Program-made: the position numbers and the translations under genes
From: Paraburkholderia guartelaensis
GTDB taxonomy: Bacteria; Pseudomonadota; Gammaproteobacteria; Burkholderiales; Burkholderiaceae
DNA length: 44,179 nucleotides
Reading direction: 5' to 3'
NCBI RefSeq assembly: GCF_004353905.1
Contig: NZ_SMOD01000055.1
Span: 1 to 44,179 of the forward strand
Shown here: piece after piece, positions 8,813-16,219 of the stretch
Layout of the letters: every line of letters starts with the position of its first letter
Position numbering within the stretch: position 1 is the first letter of the stretch
Notes under the pieces: model-generated
The model's input: the letters and a program-made list of their open reading frames with translations, nothing else
Told to the model about the DNA's origin: nothing
The model's database searches: none

Positions 8813-8825
8813 CCATAATCGCGAA

Positions 8826-9644
8826 ATGGGCCGCACACCGCTCAACTCTCCGGAATCCGTTCGCCAGACCGTCCAGCGCATGCTGGACGCGGCCGGCGTG
8901 GCTGCGCCCGTCACGCCTGCGCTGTTCCGCCGTATCGTCACCGCCCGTCGGGTGCGCGCGGAGCTTGGAGGGGGCGACCCCGCCTGGGTGGGCCGGCAGG
9001 TTCGGCTGGTCGAAGCCGAGGTCATCAGCGAGTCCAGTGCCCGCTATACGGCGAGCGGGCTGCCCGACCCGGTCGCCGACGCCATGCGCTCGCTGTGGCT
9101 GAGGGCCCTGGAAGCCGCTCGCGGTGAATTCGCCGCGGCACAGGCAGACGCCTCGGTGTCGGTCGCCGCCGCTGCGGCAGAGCGCGACAACGCGAGCGCT
9201 TTGGTTGAGATGATGCGCACCGAACTCGATGACCGGCAAAAGCAGGCGCGCGAGCAGGACGTGCGGGTCGCACAGCAGCAGGCGGAATTGGTCCAGCTCC
9301 AGCAGCGGCTCGCAGGGGAAACGGACCGTGCGCTTCGTGCCGAAGCGGCACTTGACCAGGCGCTCCGCGCCAGCGATGAAGCCCGGCGCCAGCACGACGG
9401 GGAACTCGCGGCGGTCCGGGAGCGGTATGCCGGCCTGTCAAAGCAGCTGTTTGCTATGACCGACGGGCTTCGCCAGTCGCGGGCAGTGGCACAGCCTGCC
9501 GTCCAGCCAGAAATGAACGCCTTGCGCCTTCGCCTCGCCCAGGTCAGCGAGCCGTATCAGAAACCGCTTCGCGCCGACGCAGAAACCGATGCAAGCGCGC
9601 GCCCCACTGCGCCTGCGGACCAGCAGAACCCTGCTGCCCGCTAG
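8826..9644 (+). CDS. KfrA-like DNA-binding protein with long coiled coil
   Basis: A 272-residue protein with an N-terminal domain of the plasmid KfrA_N type (residues 1-100: VRQTVQRMLDAAG, then VTPALFRRIVTARRVRAELGGGDPAWVGRQVRLVEAE) and an Ala/Glu/Gln/Arg-rich coiled coil (about 95-225). KfrA proteins bind their own promoter on plasmids; the same layout is found in TnpT, the partner of the TnpS tyrosine recombinase in Tn4651-type transposons. ATG 8826 is chosen because an upstream ATG at 8775 would place the perfect inverted repeat inside the coding region. It ends 26 bases before the recombinase gene and is surely co-transcribed, so a role in DNA bending or resolution with the recombinase is inferred. 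Confidence 0.75.
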   Translation: MGRTPLNSPESVRQTVQRMLDAAGVAAPVTPALFRRIVTARRVRAELGGGDPAWVGRQVRLVEAEVISESSARYTASGLPDPVADAMRSLWLRALEAARGEFAAAQADASVSVAAAAAERDNASALVEMMRTELDDRQKQAREQDVRVAQQQAELVQLQQRLAGETDRALRAEAALDQALRASDEARRQHDGELAAVRERYAGLSKQLFAMTDGLRQSRAVAQPAVQPEMNALRLRLAQVSEPYQKPLRADAETDASARPTAPADQQNPAAR

Positions 9645-9670
9645 GCCGCCCGCCAGACGGACGACGTACC

Positions 9671-11227
9671 GTGCTAGATCCCTCGAATTACGTCGACCTC
9701 GCGGCTGAGCCGGCGCGGCCACTGCCTTCCGACCTCGACAGCGCGATCGCCTATCTCACGGCGGTTCTGGGGACGCCCGTCTACCAGACCTGGACACCGG
9801 CCCGGCTGCTCGAAGAACACGGCTCCATGTCGGCCGCGAAAGTTGCCCAGCCAGAAGTGTTTGCCCTCCTGCTGGGCGGTGGAACCGTGGTCCGGTTTTG
9901 GGATCTGGGCCAAAGCCGAACAGTCAGTGCGGCGCAAGCCCCTGGCGCCGAGGCCGTGGTCGGGCGGCTCCTGCGTACCCTCAGGGTGCGCTTTCGCCCG
10001 GCTCATCCACCGACGTCGCTGACGTCCGGCCCGAATCGGCCTGGAGCGGCTGCCGTTCGCCCCGACCTGCATCCGGCGCGACGACCGGTCAGCGAGGAAA
10101 CCTGGCTCGCGGGCACCGGCCGGTTATACAACAGTGATTTGTCGACCAACACGTTGGGCGTCTGTGATGACGGTGCCGCAGTCCATCGATTCCTCCAGGA
10201 GCGGGCAAGTGGGTCGCGTCATACGCATCGTGCCTATACCGCGGAAATTCGCCGCCTGATCCGCTGGTGCCAAGCGCACGGCGTGACCGGCCCCCTGTCA
10301 GCATTGACGCGAGCTACCTTGCTCGACTACCGGGACGGCAGGCGCGGCGCAACACCAGCAGAGTATGAGGGGGGCGAACGTAGTGAAGCCGCCCAGCAGC
10401 GCACGATGGCCGTCCTGCGAAGCCTTTTTGGCTTTCTGTCATCCACGGGCTATCTGATGTCGAATCCGTGCGCCAGGCTGGGCAGCACCGCCGCTGCCCG
10501 CGCCGGATTCCGGCCGGAACGTATCCTGCCGCCTGCCGCGGTCGAAGCCATCGACAGATGGCTACGCGAGCAGGCCCACAGCATGGGCCAACGGCCGCAT
10601 GTTGCGCGGCGCGCAGCGGCTTTGGCAGTCTTCCGTTTCGCTGGCGTCCGGCTGGATGAACTGGCGACCCGTGAGGGCTTTCCGCGCCTGAGCGTTGACG
10701 CCGACGGATGGACACTGACGGTCATGGGCAAAGGACAGAAGAAACGGTCCATTCCCCTCCCGGACAGCTGCACGCTTTTCCTCAAGCGCTATCGAATCGC
10801 ATGCGGACTTCCCGCGACACCCTCGCCCGCGGAAGTCGCGCCGCTGATCCGCGGGGAGCGCGGTGGCGGTCTCGGTCCCTCCGGGCTATATCGTGTTGTC
10901 AAGTCGGCATTCCAGGAGATCGCGGCCGCAATGCCAGAGAGTAATACGGCCCGGCTGGTGCTCGAAAGCGCCTCGCCTCACTGGCTCAGACATCTCGTGG
11001 GCAAAACACTGGTGATCGATCGTAAGGTCCCGCTGCCGATGGCGGCGGCCCTGCTCGGCCACGGGTCCGTGGTGACAACCGCGGGGTATTCCCAAACCGA
11101 TCTTTCCGAGCTGCGAGCAATCATGGAGGAGAGTTTCCCAGTGCGATCCTCAGAGGATGCTCCGCAGCCAGAGCAATCGCTCACACCTTCGCGGGGGCAA
11201 GCGCCGGCCGGGCATTTTTCACGGTGA
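9671..11227 (+). CDS. Tyrosine recombinase/integrase with long N-terminal extension
   Basis: A 518-residue tyrosine recombinase starting at GTG. The catalytic set is complete: Arg in FAGVRLDEL (R327), Lys in MGKGQKKRS (about K354), HWLR (H437, R440), LLGHGS (H464) and nucleophile TAGYSQ (Y473). Residues about 165-270 are a SAM-like core-binding domain. The first 160 residues are an extra domain not needed for catalysis in ordinary integrases. The protein cuts and rejoins DNA through a phosphotyrosine link. Co-transcription with a KfrA-like protein suggests a resolution or integration system of a plasmid or island rather than a phage; no excisionase is visible. Confidence 0.9.
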   Translation: MLDPSNYVDLAAEPARPLPSDLDSAIAYLTAVLGTPVYQTWTPARLLEEHGSMSAAKVAQPEVFALLLGGGTVVRFWDLGQSRTVSAAQAPGAEAVVGRLLRTLRVRFRPAHPPTSLTSGPNRPGAAAVRPDLHPARRPVSEETWLAGTGRLYNSDLSTNTLGVCDDGAAVHRFLQERASGSRHTHRAYTAEIRRLIRWCQAHGVTGPLSALTRATLLDYRDGRRGATPAEYEGGERSEAAQQRTMAVLRSLFGFLSSTGYLMSNPCARLGSTAAARAGFRPERILPPAAVEAIDRWLREQAHSMGQRPHVARRAAALAVFRFAGVRLDELATREGFPRLSVDADGWTLTVMGKGQKKRSIPLPDSCTLFLKRYRIACGLPATPSPAEVAPLIRGERGGGLGPSGLYRVVKSAFQEIAAAMPESNTARLVLESASPHWLRHLVGKTLVIDRKVPLPMAAALLGHGSVVTTAGYSQTDLSELRAIMEESFPVRSSEDAPQPEQSLTPSRGQAPAGHFSR

Positions 11228-11256
11228 AAAGCGGGCATGGGTCGCGGGCATGCCGT

Positions 11257-11505
11257 TCACTTCCCGCGTCGTCGTGGTGACGGAGGAGACAGCAGCTCGC
11301 CGACGTCCCTCCCAAGAACATTGGCAAGTGCGGCAAGCACCAGCAGCGACGGATTGCCAAGCGACCGCTCGATCTGACTCACGTAGCTGCGATCTACGTC
11401 AGCCTCAAGGCTCAGACGTTCCTGGGAGAGCTCATGCTCTCGCCGGAGCGCTTTAATGTTGATCGCGAGATGCTGTCGTAGCGTCTCATAGTCGCGTTGC
11501 TTCAT
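11257..11505 (-). CDS. XRE/Cro-type transcriptional regulator
   Basis: An 82-residue protein that is almost entirely one helix-turn-helix domain: INIKALRREHELSQERLSLEADVDRSYVSQIERS followed by LAALANVLGRDVGELL. It converges on the integrase (30-bp gap) and diverges from the hypothetical gene at 11581, so it probably represses itself and that gene from the 75-bp intergenic region. Size and sequence are typical for stand-alone XRE regulators of mobile regions. Confidence 0.9.
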   Translation of the reverse strand: MKQRDYETLRQHLAINIKALRREHELSQERLSLEADVDRSYVSQIERSLGNPSLLVLAALANVLGRDVGELLSPPSPRRRGK

Positions 11506-11546
11506 ATAACGAAGCGTGACTATGCCGAGACTCCTGGTCCACGGGA

Positions 11547-11552
11547 TATAAT
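11547..11552 (+). promoter_or_regulatory. Perfect TATAAT -10 box before the gene at 11581
   Basis: TATAAT lies 28 bases before ATG 11581, giving a leader of about 20 bases. No good -35 hexamer sits at the proper distance, so the promoter may need an activator. Confidence 0.45.
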
Positions 11553-11580
11553 CTACAAACCGAATTTTTGTGAGTTAGAG

Positions 11581-12027
11581 ATGTTGTTGACCCATGCCCA
11601 GTGGGCCGAGTCAAACCCGGCGAAACAGAAACTATCCGCACCCCACCGCTCGTGGCGGTGTGTTGGCATTTCCGCCGAATCACCAGTCTTTTTCGTCGAC
11701 CTGCTCTGGGGACCCGACGATCCCGATCAGGCCATTCGAAGCGTGCTGGTGTCGTCCCCTGAGGAGCTCGTTGAAATCGTGACGGAAGTCGATTCCAGCC
11801 GCTGCCGCGTGTTTCATCTGGGTCTTGCCAATGGTCGTCCTGACGGGCAGCCGGCGCTAACGGAAGTCAAGGCACTAAGAAGCCACCGGCAACCTGGCAG
11901 TCCGGTGAAGTGGTACGTCTATGTCGATCCACAGGGCCGCCAGCAAGCGTGCTTTTCCTGGTCGCCCCGCGCGGATGAGACTTCGGTGTGGGAAGAGGAG
12001 TTGGTACTTGACACCCGTGCGTTGTAA
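11581..12027 (+). CDS. Hypothetical protein, divergent from the XRE regulator
   Basis: A 148-residue soluble acidic protein from ATG 11581 (MLLTHAQWAESN); an in-frame TTG at 11497 would overlap the regulator gene. It has no signal peptide or membrane segment. Alternating strands (RCVGISAESPVFFVDLLWG, VKWYVYVDPQGRQQACFSW) suggest a compact alpha/beta fold. I do not recognise the family. Placement opposite a small XRE regulator is like many accessory or toxin-antitoxin loci, but nothing in the sequence supports a toxin call. Confidence 0.6.
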   Translation: MLLTHAQWAESNPAKQKLSAPHRSWRCVGISAESPVFFVDLLWGPDDPDQAIRSVLVSSPEELVEIVTEVDSSRCRVFHLGLANGRPDGQPALTEVKALRSHRQPGSPVKWYVYVDPQGRQQACFSWSPRADETSVWEEELVLDTRAL

Positions 12028-12780
12028 TGCTGCCAGCTTCGTCGAAGATACGTCTTGCCAGCTGGAAAATGAGCGCGACGTGATGACGATCGCGCGGCGT
12101 CTCTTCCCGCAGACACCGAGCGCGAGTGATCCTGCCGGAATCTGAGAACAAGGAGCAGGCGAGGCGACGCGGGATGAGCACCGACCCGACCCAGGAACGG
12201 GATCATGTCGACCCAAGACGATGCTGTATTCCCTAAAGTGCCGACGAGCAGTGACTCGCCGATCGATTCAACCGGCCAATCCGTTCCCCGCGAGGGATAT
12301 ACCCAGAAACAGACATCGTCGCCTGCCCCCAATACATCACCAAGGCATATACGCATCGGAATCGCTGTTTGGAAGCACTCATTCCGACCAGGTGCGAGTC
12401 GATGATGAGCACCTTCGAATTGGAGATACAGTTATACCTCAATGCCCAATAGCGTCTTTACGCGCGCTATTTGATGAAGGCTGACCACGGGCTCAAATTG
12501 ATAGCCGTCGCACATCCGCCATTCGAAATGGCGGCATACGCGCTAAACAGGAATCCGGACGATAAGTTTGTGCCAGTTGCCTCGATGGACTCTTCGTCAC
12601 CCTCTTTCGCGGCCTGACTAGCCTCAAGCACGCAATTTTCGCCGGCTTCACCGAGAACGAATGGCATCGTCCGCAGTTCAATCCTCCACGTGCTCCCGAA
12701 AAAGCGTCCCTGCGCGGGGCCCCTGAGGAAAGCGACGCGGGCTTCAAAGGAGCTAGCCAGCCAAGCTCTCGCACAAATAC
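12028..12780. other. Gene-poor stretch with possible decayed coding fragments
   Basis: This 750-base interval has no confident gene. Short plus-strand frames at 12205-12405, about 12360-12484 and 12474-12617 have coding-like composition but switch frame. The rest shows nothing recognisable. Confidence 0.5.
12205..12617 (+). pseudogene. Possible frameshifted small gene(s)
   Basis: ATG 12205 follows an AGGAACGG ribosome-binding-like sequence and opens a plausible hydrophilic frame (MSTQDDAVFPKVP). Coding-like sequence then seems to continue in another frame to 12484 (VRVDDEHLRIGDTVIPQCP). A third frame from ATG 12474 to TGA 12617 encodes 47 residues (MKADHGLKLIAVAHPPFEMA). This pattern suggests one small gene broken by indels, or two tiny genes. 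I do not recognise any of it. Confidence 0.25.
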
Positions 12781-12798
12781 AAACCGGCTAGACGGTTT
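12781..12798. promoter_or_regulatory. TetR-type operator 1 (pqi operon)
   Basis: AAACCGGCTAGACGGTTT is a near-perfect 18-bp palindrome (8 of 9 positions pair). The identical 18-mer recurs at 12915 and close relatives lie at 18999, 19075 and 19141, next to two TetR genes. Confidence 0.75.
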
Positions 12799-12914
12799 AC
12801 ATAGCGACGGGGCTCCGGTAGTATGGCGCCGTGAGCATCGGCGCGTGATGCTGGATTGAGCTTCGCTACGACGACGTTTTCGCAGACCTCAGCCTTAGGA
12901 AGCGCGCTATGTAC

Positions 12915-12932
12915 AAACCGGCTAGACGGTTT
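12915..12932. promoter_or_regulatory. TetR-type operator 2 (pqi operon)
   Basis: An exact second copy of AAACCGGCTAGACGGTTT, 134 bp from the first and ending 3 bases before ATG 12936. A repressor bound here would cover the transcription start or block the first gene directly. Confidence 0.75.
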
Positions 12933-12935
12933 TAA

Positions 12936-13568
12936 ATGAATACACTGAAACTAATATCCCCTGCGATGGAGTTACTGCTGAAGCAGGCCCCAAAAGCCGT
13001 GATGCTCGCAACGGTCTGTCTTGCGCTTTTCGCAACGCTCGTTCTTGCGCTCTCGGCGTGCTCGGCAGTCAGGCCCGTCAAGTATTCCAGCCTCGCCTCG
13101 TCGCCGTACCTGCGCGTCAATCCCGACGACAGGGACGGAACGCATATGCCCTATCGCTATGCATTGCCACAGGACTGGTCTCGGTACAGGAAGCTCATCC
13201 TTGAACCGGTCCAGATTTACGGCGGACCGGACGCTGAGTTTCACCACGTCAACGCTGCAGAGTGCTCGAAACTCGCTCAATTCATGCAGGCTACGTTCGC
13301 AGAAAGGCTGGCCACACGCTTCGATCTGGTGAATGAACCCGGAGCCGATACGCTTCGCGTTCGACTGACGCTTACCGGTGCAGGCACGGCGTTACCCGGA
13401 TATGTCATCTACGCAGTAGAAATTTTGGATTCCTCTTCAAATCAGCTAGTTGAAGCCTTTATCGAAAGGTATCCGGATGGCAGGCCTTCTGCCAGGTTGA
13501 GTTCGCCAGACGCCCCCAGAACCGGCATTGAACGGGGCGCAGACGAACTTCTCGCCCAATTCAGGTAA
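12936..13568 (+). CDS. DUF3313-like lipoprotein, first gene of the pqi operon
   Basis: A 210-residue protein with a lipoprotein signal (hydrophobic run MLATVCLALFATLVLA, lipobox LSAC, Cys at residue 42 from this start). The body aligns with the DUF3313 protein encoded at 19213 (PVKYSSLASSPYL, DWSRYRKLILEPVQIYGG, PGADTLRVRLTLTGA, YAVEILDSSSNQLVEAF, GADELLAQFR) but lacks about 30 residues in the middle. The start is uncertain because ATG 12936 touches the operator and lacks a ribosome-binding site; ATG 12966 or 13002 are alternatives and the latter gives a normal-length signal. Its place ahead of pqiB suggests an envelope partner of the Pqi system. Confidence 0.8.
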   Translation: MNTLKLISPAMELLLKQAPKAVMLATVCLALFATLVLALSACSAVRPVKYSSLASSPYLRVNPDDRDGTHMPYRYALPQDWSRYRKLILEPVQIYGGPDAEFHHVNAAECSKLAQFMQATFAERLATRFDLVNEPGADTLRVRLTLTGAGTALPGYVIYAVEILDSSSNQLVEAFIERYPDGRPSARLSSPDAPRTGIERGADELLAQFR

Positions 13569-13590
13569 TCCAATCTCGCAGCACTGTCCA

Positions 13591-15156
13591 ATGTCCCTCA
13601 GACGATTTCTTCCGCTCACCATCTGGCTCGTACCGCTCGCGGCAGCGCTGATCGGCATCGCGCTACTTGTGCGATCAGTCGCCATACAAGGGCCAACTGT
13701 CACCATCAGCTTTCTCACTGCCGAAGGCCTGGAGGCCGGGCGAACAAAGGTGCGATACCGGAACGTGGAGATTGGCGAGGTCAAGGCCATCCGCCTCTCG
13801 AATGACCATTCCCGTGTCCTTGTGGATGTACAGATCACCGAATCCTCACGAAATCTCGCGGTCGACGACGCCCGCTTCTGGGTGGTGCGCCCCAGGATCG
13901 GTATGAGTGGTGTTTCTGGTCTTGGTACCGTTCTCTCCGGCGCCTATATCGGCATGGATCCCGGTCGCTCCAACCAGCCCCGTGAAAAATTCATCGGACT
14001 TGAGACGCCTCCCACCGTGACCAGTGACCAGAATGGGCGTCGCTATGTTCTTGAAGGCGATTCCCTCGGCTCCGTTGATATTGGCTCGCCAGTCTATTAC
14101 CGCCGCTTTCAGGTCGGACGTGTTGTAGCACGCTCCCTTAACGATGACGGCAAGGGGGTCACCATCCAGGTCTTCATTGATGCGCCCTATGACAAATTCG
14201 TCAGGGCAGATTCATGCTGGTGGCACGCAAGTGGTGTCGACCTGCGGCTAGATTCGGGTGGTATGAAGCTGAACACCCAGTCACTTGCGACGGTCGTCAT
14301 GGGGGGGCTCGCGTTCCAGTCCCGTCCCGACCACGAGTCGGGAAGTGAGGCGCCCAACGGCACCGTCTTCCCGCTCTCCGACAGTCAGGCGGAGGCAATG
14401 CGCGCGCCGGACAGTCCCGCTGCAAGCGTTGTCATGAAGTTCAACCAGTCACTGCGCGGACTGTCTGTCGGCGCGGTGGTCGATTTTCGCGGAATCGAGC
14501 TTGGGTACGTCACTGCGATCGACGTGGAATACGATCCGAAACGATCAGAATTCACGATGCCCGTGACGGTGAACCTCTTTCCCAATCGTCTTGGAAGAAG
14601 CTTCCGGGAGTCGCTGGGCGAAGGCAACAACGACGCCGGAAAGGCACTGCTGCAAAAACTCGTCGCCCGGGGTTTGCGTGCTCAGCTACGGACAGGGAGT
14701 CTGATCACGAACCAACGCTACATTGCGCTGGACATCTTTCCGAACGCCCCACGGGCCACGATAGACATGACGAAGGTACCGCTGGAACTGCCGACTGTGC
14801 CGAACTCGCTGGAGGAGCTTCAGGTGGTCATCGCTGATATTGCGAAAAAGCTGGATCGCGTGCCCTTCGACAGGATCGGGACCAACCTGGATCAAACGCT
14901 CCAGAGTGCCAATCGTGCATTCACACAACTGAACACCGAACTCGGGCCTCAGGCCCGCGATACCCTCGCGACCGCCCAGGAAACGTTCCGTACAGCGCAG
15001 GCTGCGTTACAGCAGGACTCGCCGCTTCAGTCGGATATGCGGCAAGCCGTTTCGCAGCTCAATCGCACGCTGCAATCGCTGACCGATCTGGCTGTCTACC
15101 TCCAGGAACATCCGGAGTCACTGCTGCGCGGCAAGCCCCGGGATGAAAAGCCATGA
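13591..15156 (+). CDS. pqiB: PqiB-type MCE-domain protein
   Basis: A 521-residue protein with one N-terminal membrane anchor (LTIWLVPLAAALIGIALLV) and three MCE/MlaD repeats, each opening with a conserved strand pair (GPTVTISFLTAEGLEAGRTKVRYRNVEIGEV; GDSLGSVDIGSPVYYRRFQVGRV; SLRGLSVGAVVDFRGIELGYV). The C-terminal 120 residues are alpha-helical, as in E. coli PqiB (546 residues), which forms a hexameric tube spanning the periplasm for lipid transport. ATG 13591 (MSLRRFLPLTIW) is preferred; an upstream ATG at 13528 overlaps the previous gene. It overlaps pqiC by 4 bases (ATGA). Confidence 0.92.
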   Translation: MSLRRFLPLTIWLVPLAAALIGIALLVRSVAIQGPTVTISFLTAEGLEAGRTKVRYRNVEIGEVKAIRLSNDHSRVLVDVQITESSRNLAVDDARFWVVRPRIGMSGVSGLGTVLSGAYIGMDPGRSNQPREKFIGLETPPTVTSDQNGRRYVLEGDSLGSVDIGSPVYYRRFQVGRVVARSLNDDGKGVTIQVFIDAPYDKFVRADSCWWHASGVDLRLDSGGMKLNTQSLATVVMGGLAFQSRPDHESGSEAPNGTVFPLSDSQAEAMRAPDSPAASVVMKFNQSLRGLSVGAVVDFRGIELGYVTAIDVEYDPKRSEFTMPVTVNLFPNRLGRSFRESLGEGNNDAGKALLQKLVARGLRAQLRTGSLITNQRYIALDIFPNAPRATIDMTKVPLELPTVPNSLEELQVVIADIAKKLDRVPFDRIGTNLDQTLQSANRAFTQLNTELGPQARDTLATAQETFRTAQAALQQDSPLQSDMRQAVSQLNRTLQSLTDLAVYLQEHPESLLRGKPRDEKP

Positions 15157-15857
15157 GACTGAAAACAATCATGCGAAGTAGCCAGGCCGGATGCCTGAAA
15201 TTGCTTCTCGCTCTATGTAGCATTGCTGCGCTTGTAGCCGCGTGCACCTCTATACCGGAAGTGCAAACCTACACTCTGGGCACGGCCCCGCGGCCCGCGT
15301 TACGCGAAAATGCGTCGGTCGACGAAAGCTCACGCCCAGCGTTTCTGATCGATGTGGCGCCTGTCGTCGTGCCAGCACAGATAGCGAGACGGCAACTCGT
15401 GTTGCAGAAGGACTCCGTGCGCGTTCAGGTCATGGAGCAGGAGCGCTGGAGCACCGCCCCGGCCGATGAGATTCGCCAGAGTTTGTCAGCGAGCCTTTCG
15501 GAGGCGCTTGGCACATTCGAAGTCGCGAGCGTTCCCTTCCCGGCAGATCAACCGGTCTATCGGGTTAGCGTTGTGGTGCAGCGATTCGAGTCATGGTACG
15601 CATCGCACGCATTACTCGACGCGGTGTGGACGGTGAGACCACGAACAGGAGCGACCATGCTGACCTGCCATTCGATTTATTCGGTGCCCGTGGGCAATGG
15701 CTTTGGCGAGCTCGTGAAGGGGCATCAGCAGGCAGTGTCCCAGCTGTCGGATGAAATAGCGGCCGCGATCCTTGCCGTACAGCAGGAGTCGCCCGCACCG
15801 TCGAAATGCGTTCGTGGAGCGATGCGGACAGCGACAGCTGGCATACAGGCGAAGTAG
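15153..15857 (+). CDS. pqiC: PqiC-type outer-membrane lipoprotein (ABC-type transport auxiliary)
   Basis: A 234-residue lipoprotein: signal LLLALCSIAALVAACTS with lipobox VAAC, then the PqiC/DUF330 body (YTLG at the start, PVVVPAQIARRQLVLQ, ERWSTAPADEIRQSLSASLSEALG). In E. coli PqiC sits in the outer membrane and docks the PqiB tube. The length is somewhat above E. coli PqiC (187), the excess being in a C-terminal Ser/Ala-rich tail. It is translationally coupled to pqiB by a 4-base overlap. Confidence 0.9.
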   Translation: MRLKTIMRSSQAGCLKLLLALCSIAALVAACTSIPEVQTYTLGTAPRPALRENASVDESSRPAFLIDVAPVVVPAQIARRQLVLQKDSVRVQVMEQERWSTAPADEIRQSLSASLSEALGTFEVASVPFPADQPVYRVSVVVQRFESWYASHALLDAVWTVRPRTGATMLTCHSIYSVPVGNGFGELVKGHQQAVSQLSDEIAAAILAVQQESPAPSKCVRGAMRTATAGIQAK

Positions 15858-15945
15858 CGAGCCTTGTCCGGAGCAGCCCCCTCCTGCTCGTCGGCTCACA
15901 ACGCTGTGTTCATATTGAAGTGGCAATCAAGCAGAAGAGGTCAAC

Positions 15946-16197
15946 GTGTTCCTTGCGACAACCCGACTCACTGACAAACCAGCACGCAGCAGGATCTGTC
16001 GCAACAGCCCCTCTGACGCCGCATGCGAATCGTGCCTGCAACCGTGTGGACGCTTCACACTTGCCGCCGTCCATCACGAACTCGCGCTCCTGCGGGAGAC
16101 TGTGCTCAGGCAGTGGAACGAGATCGCTGCACTGGAAGTGGAACTCGCGTCCATGCGGACAGGCTTGAGCAATGCGACGGACGCGTCTGAAGCCTGA
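15946..16197 (+). CDS. Small Cys-containing protein between pqiC and pqiA
   Basis: An 83-residue protein starting at GTG 15946, five bases after AGAGG. It has four closely spaced cysteines (ICRNSPSDAACESCLQPC) and a C-terminal helix (HHELALLRETVLRQWNEIAALEVELAS) able to form a short coiled coil. Its end is 22 bases before ATG 16220 of pqiA. I do not recognise it; the cysteines suggest metal binding or a redox site, which is inference. Confidence 0.5.
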   Translation: MFLATTRLTDKPARSRICRNSPSDAACESCLQPCGRFTLAAVHHELALLRETVLRQWNEIAALEVELASMRTGLSNATDASEA

Positions 16198-16219
16198 CGA
16201 GGCAAGAGACCTGAAAACC

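Noticed and set aside
8573..9025. Minus-strand frame of 150 codons opposite the KfrA-like gene start
   Set aside because: Low-complexity Arg/Ser/Thr-rich translation, overlaps a confident gene and the inverted repeat.
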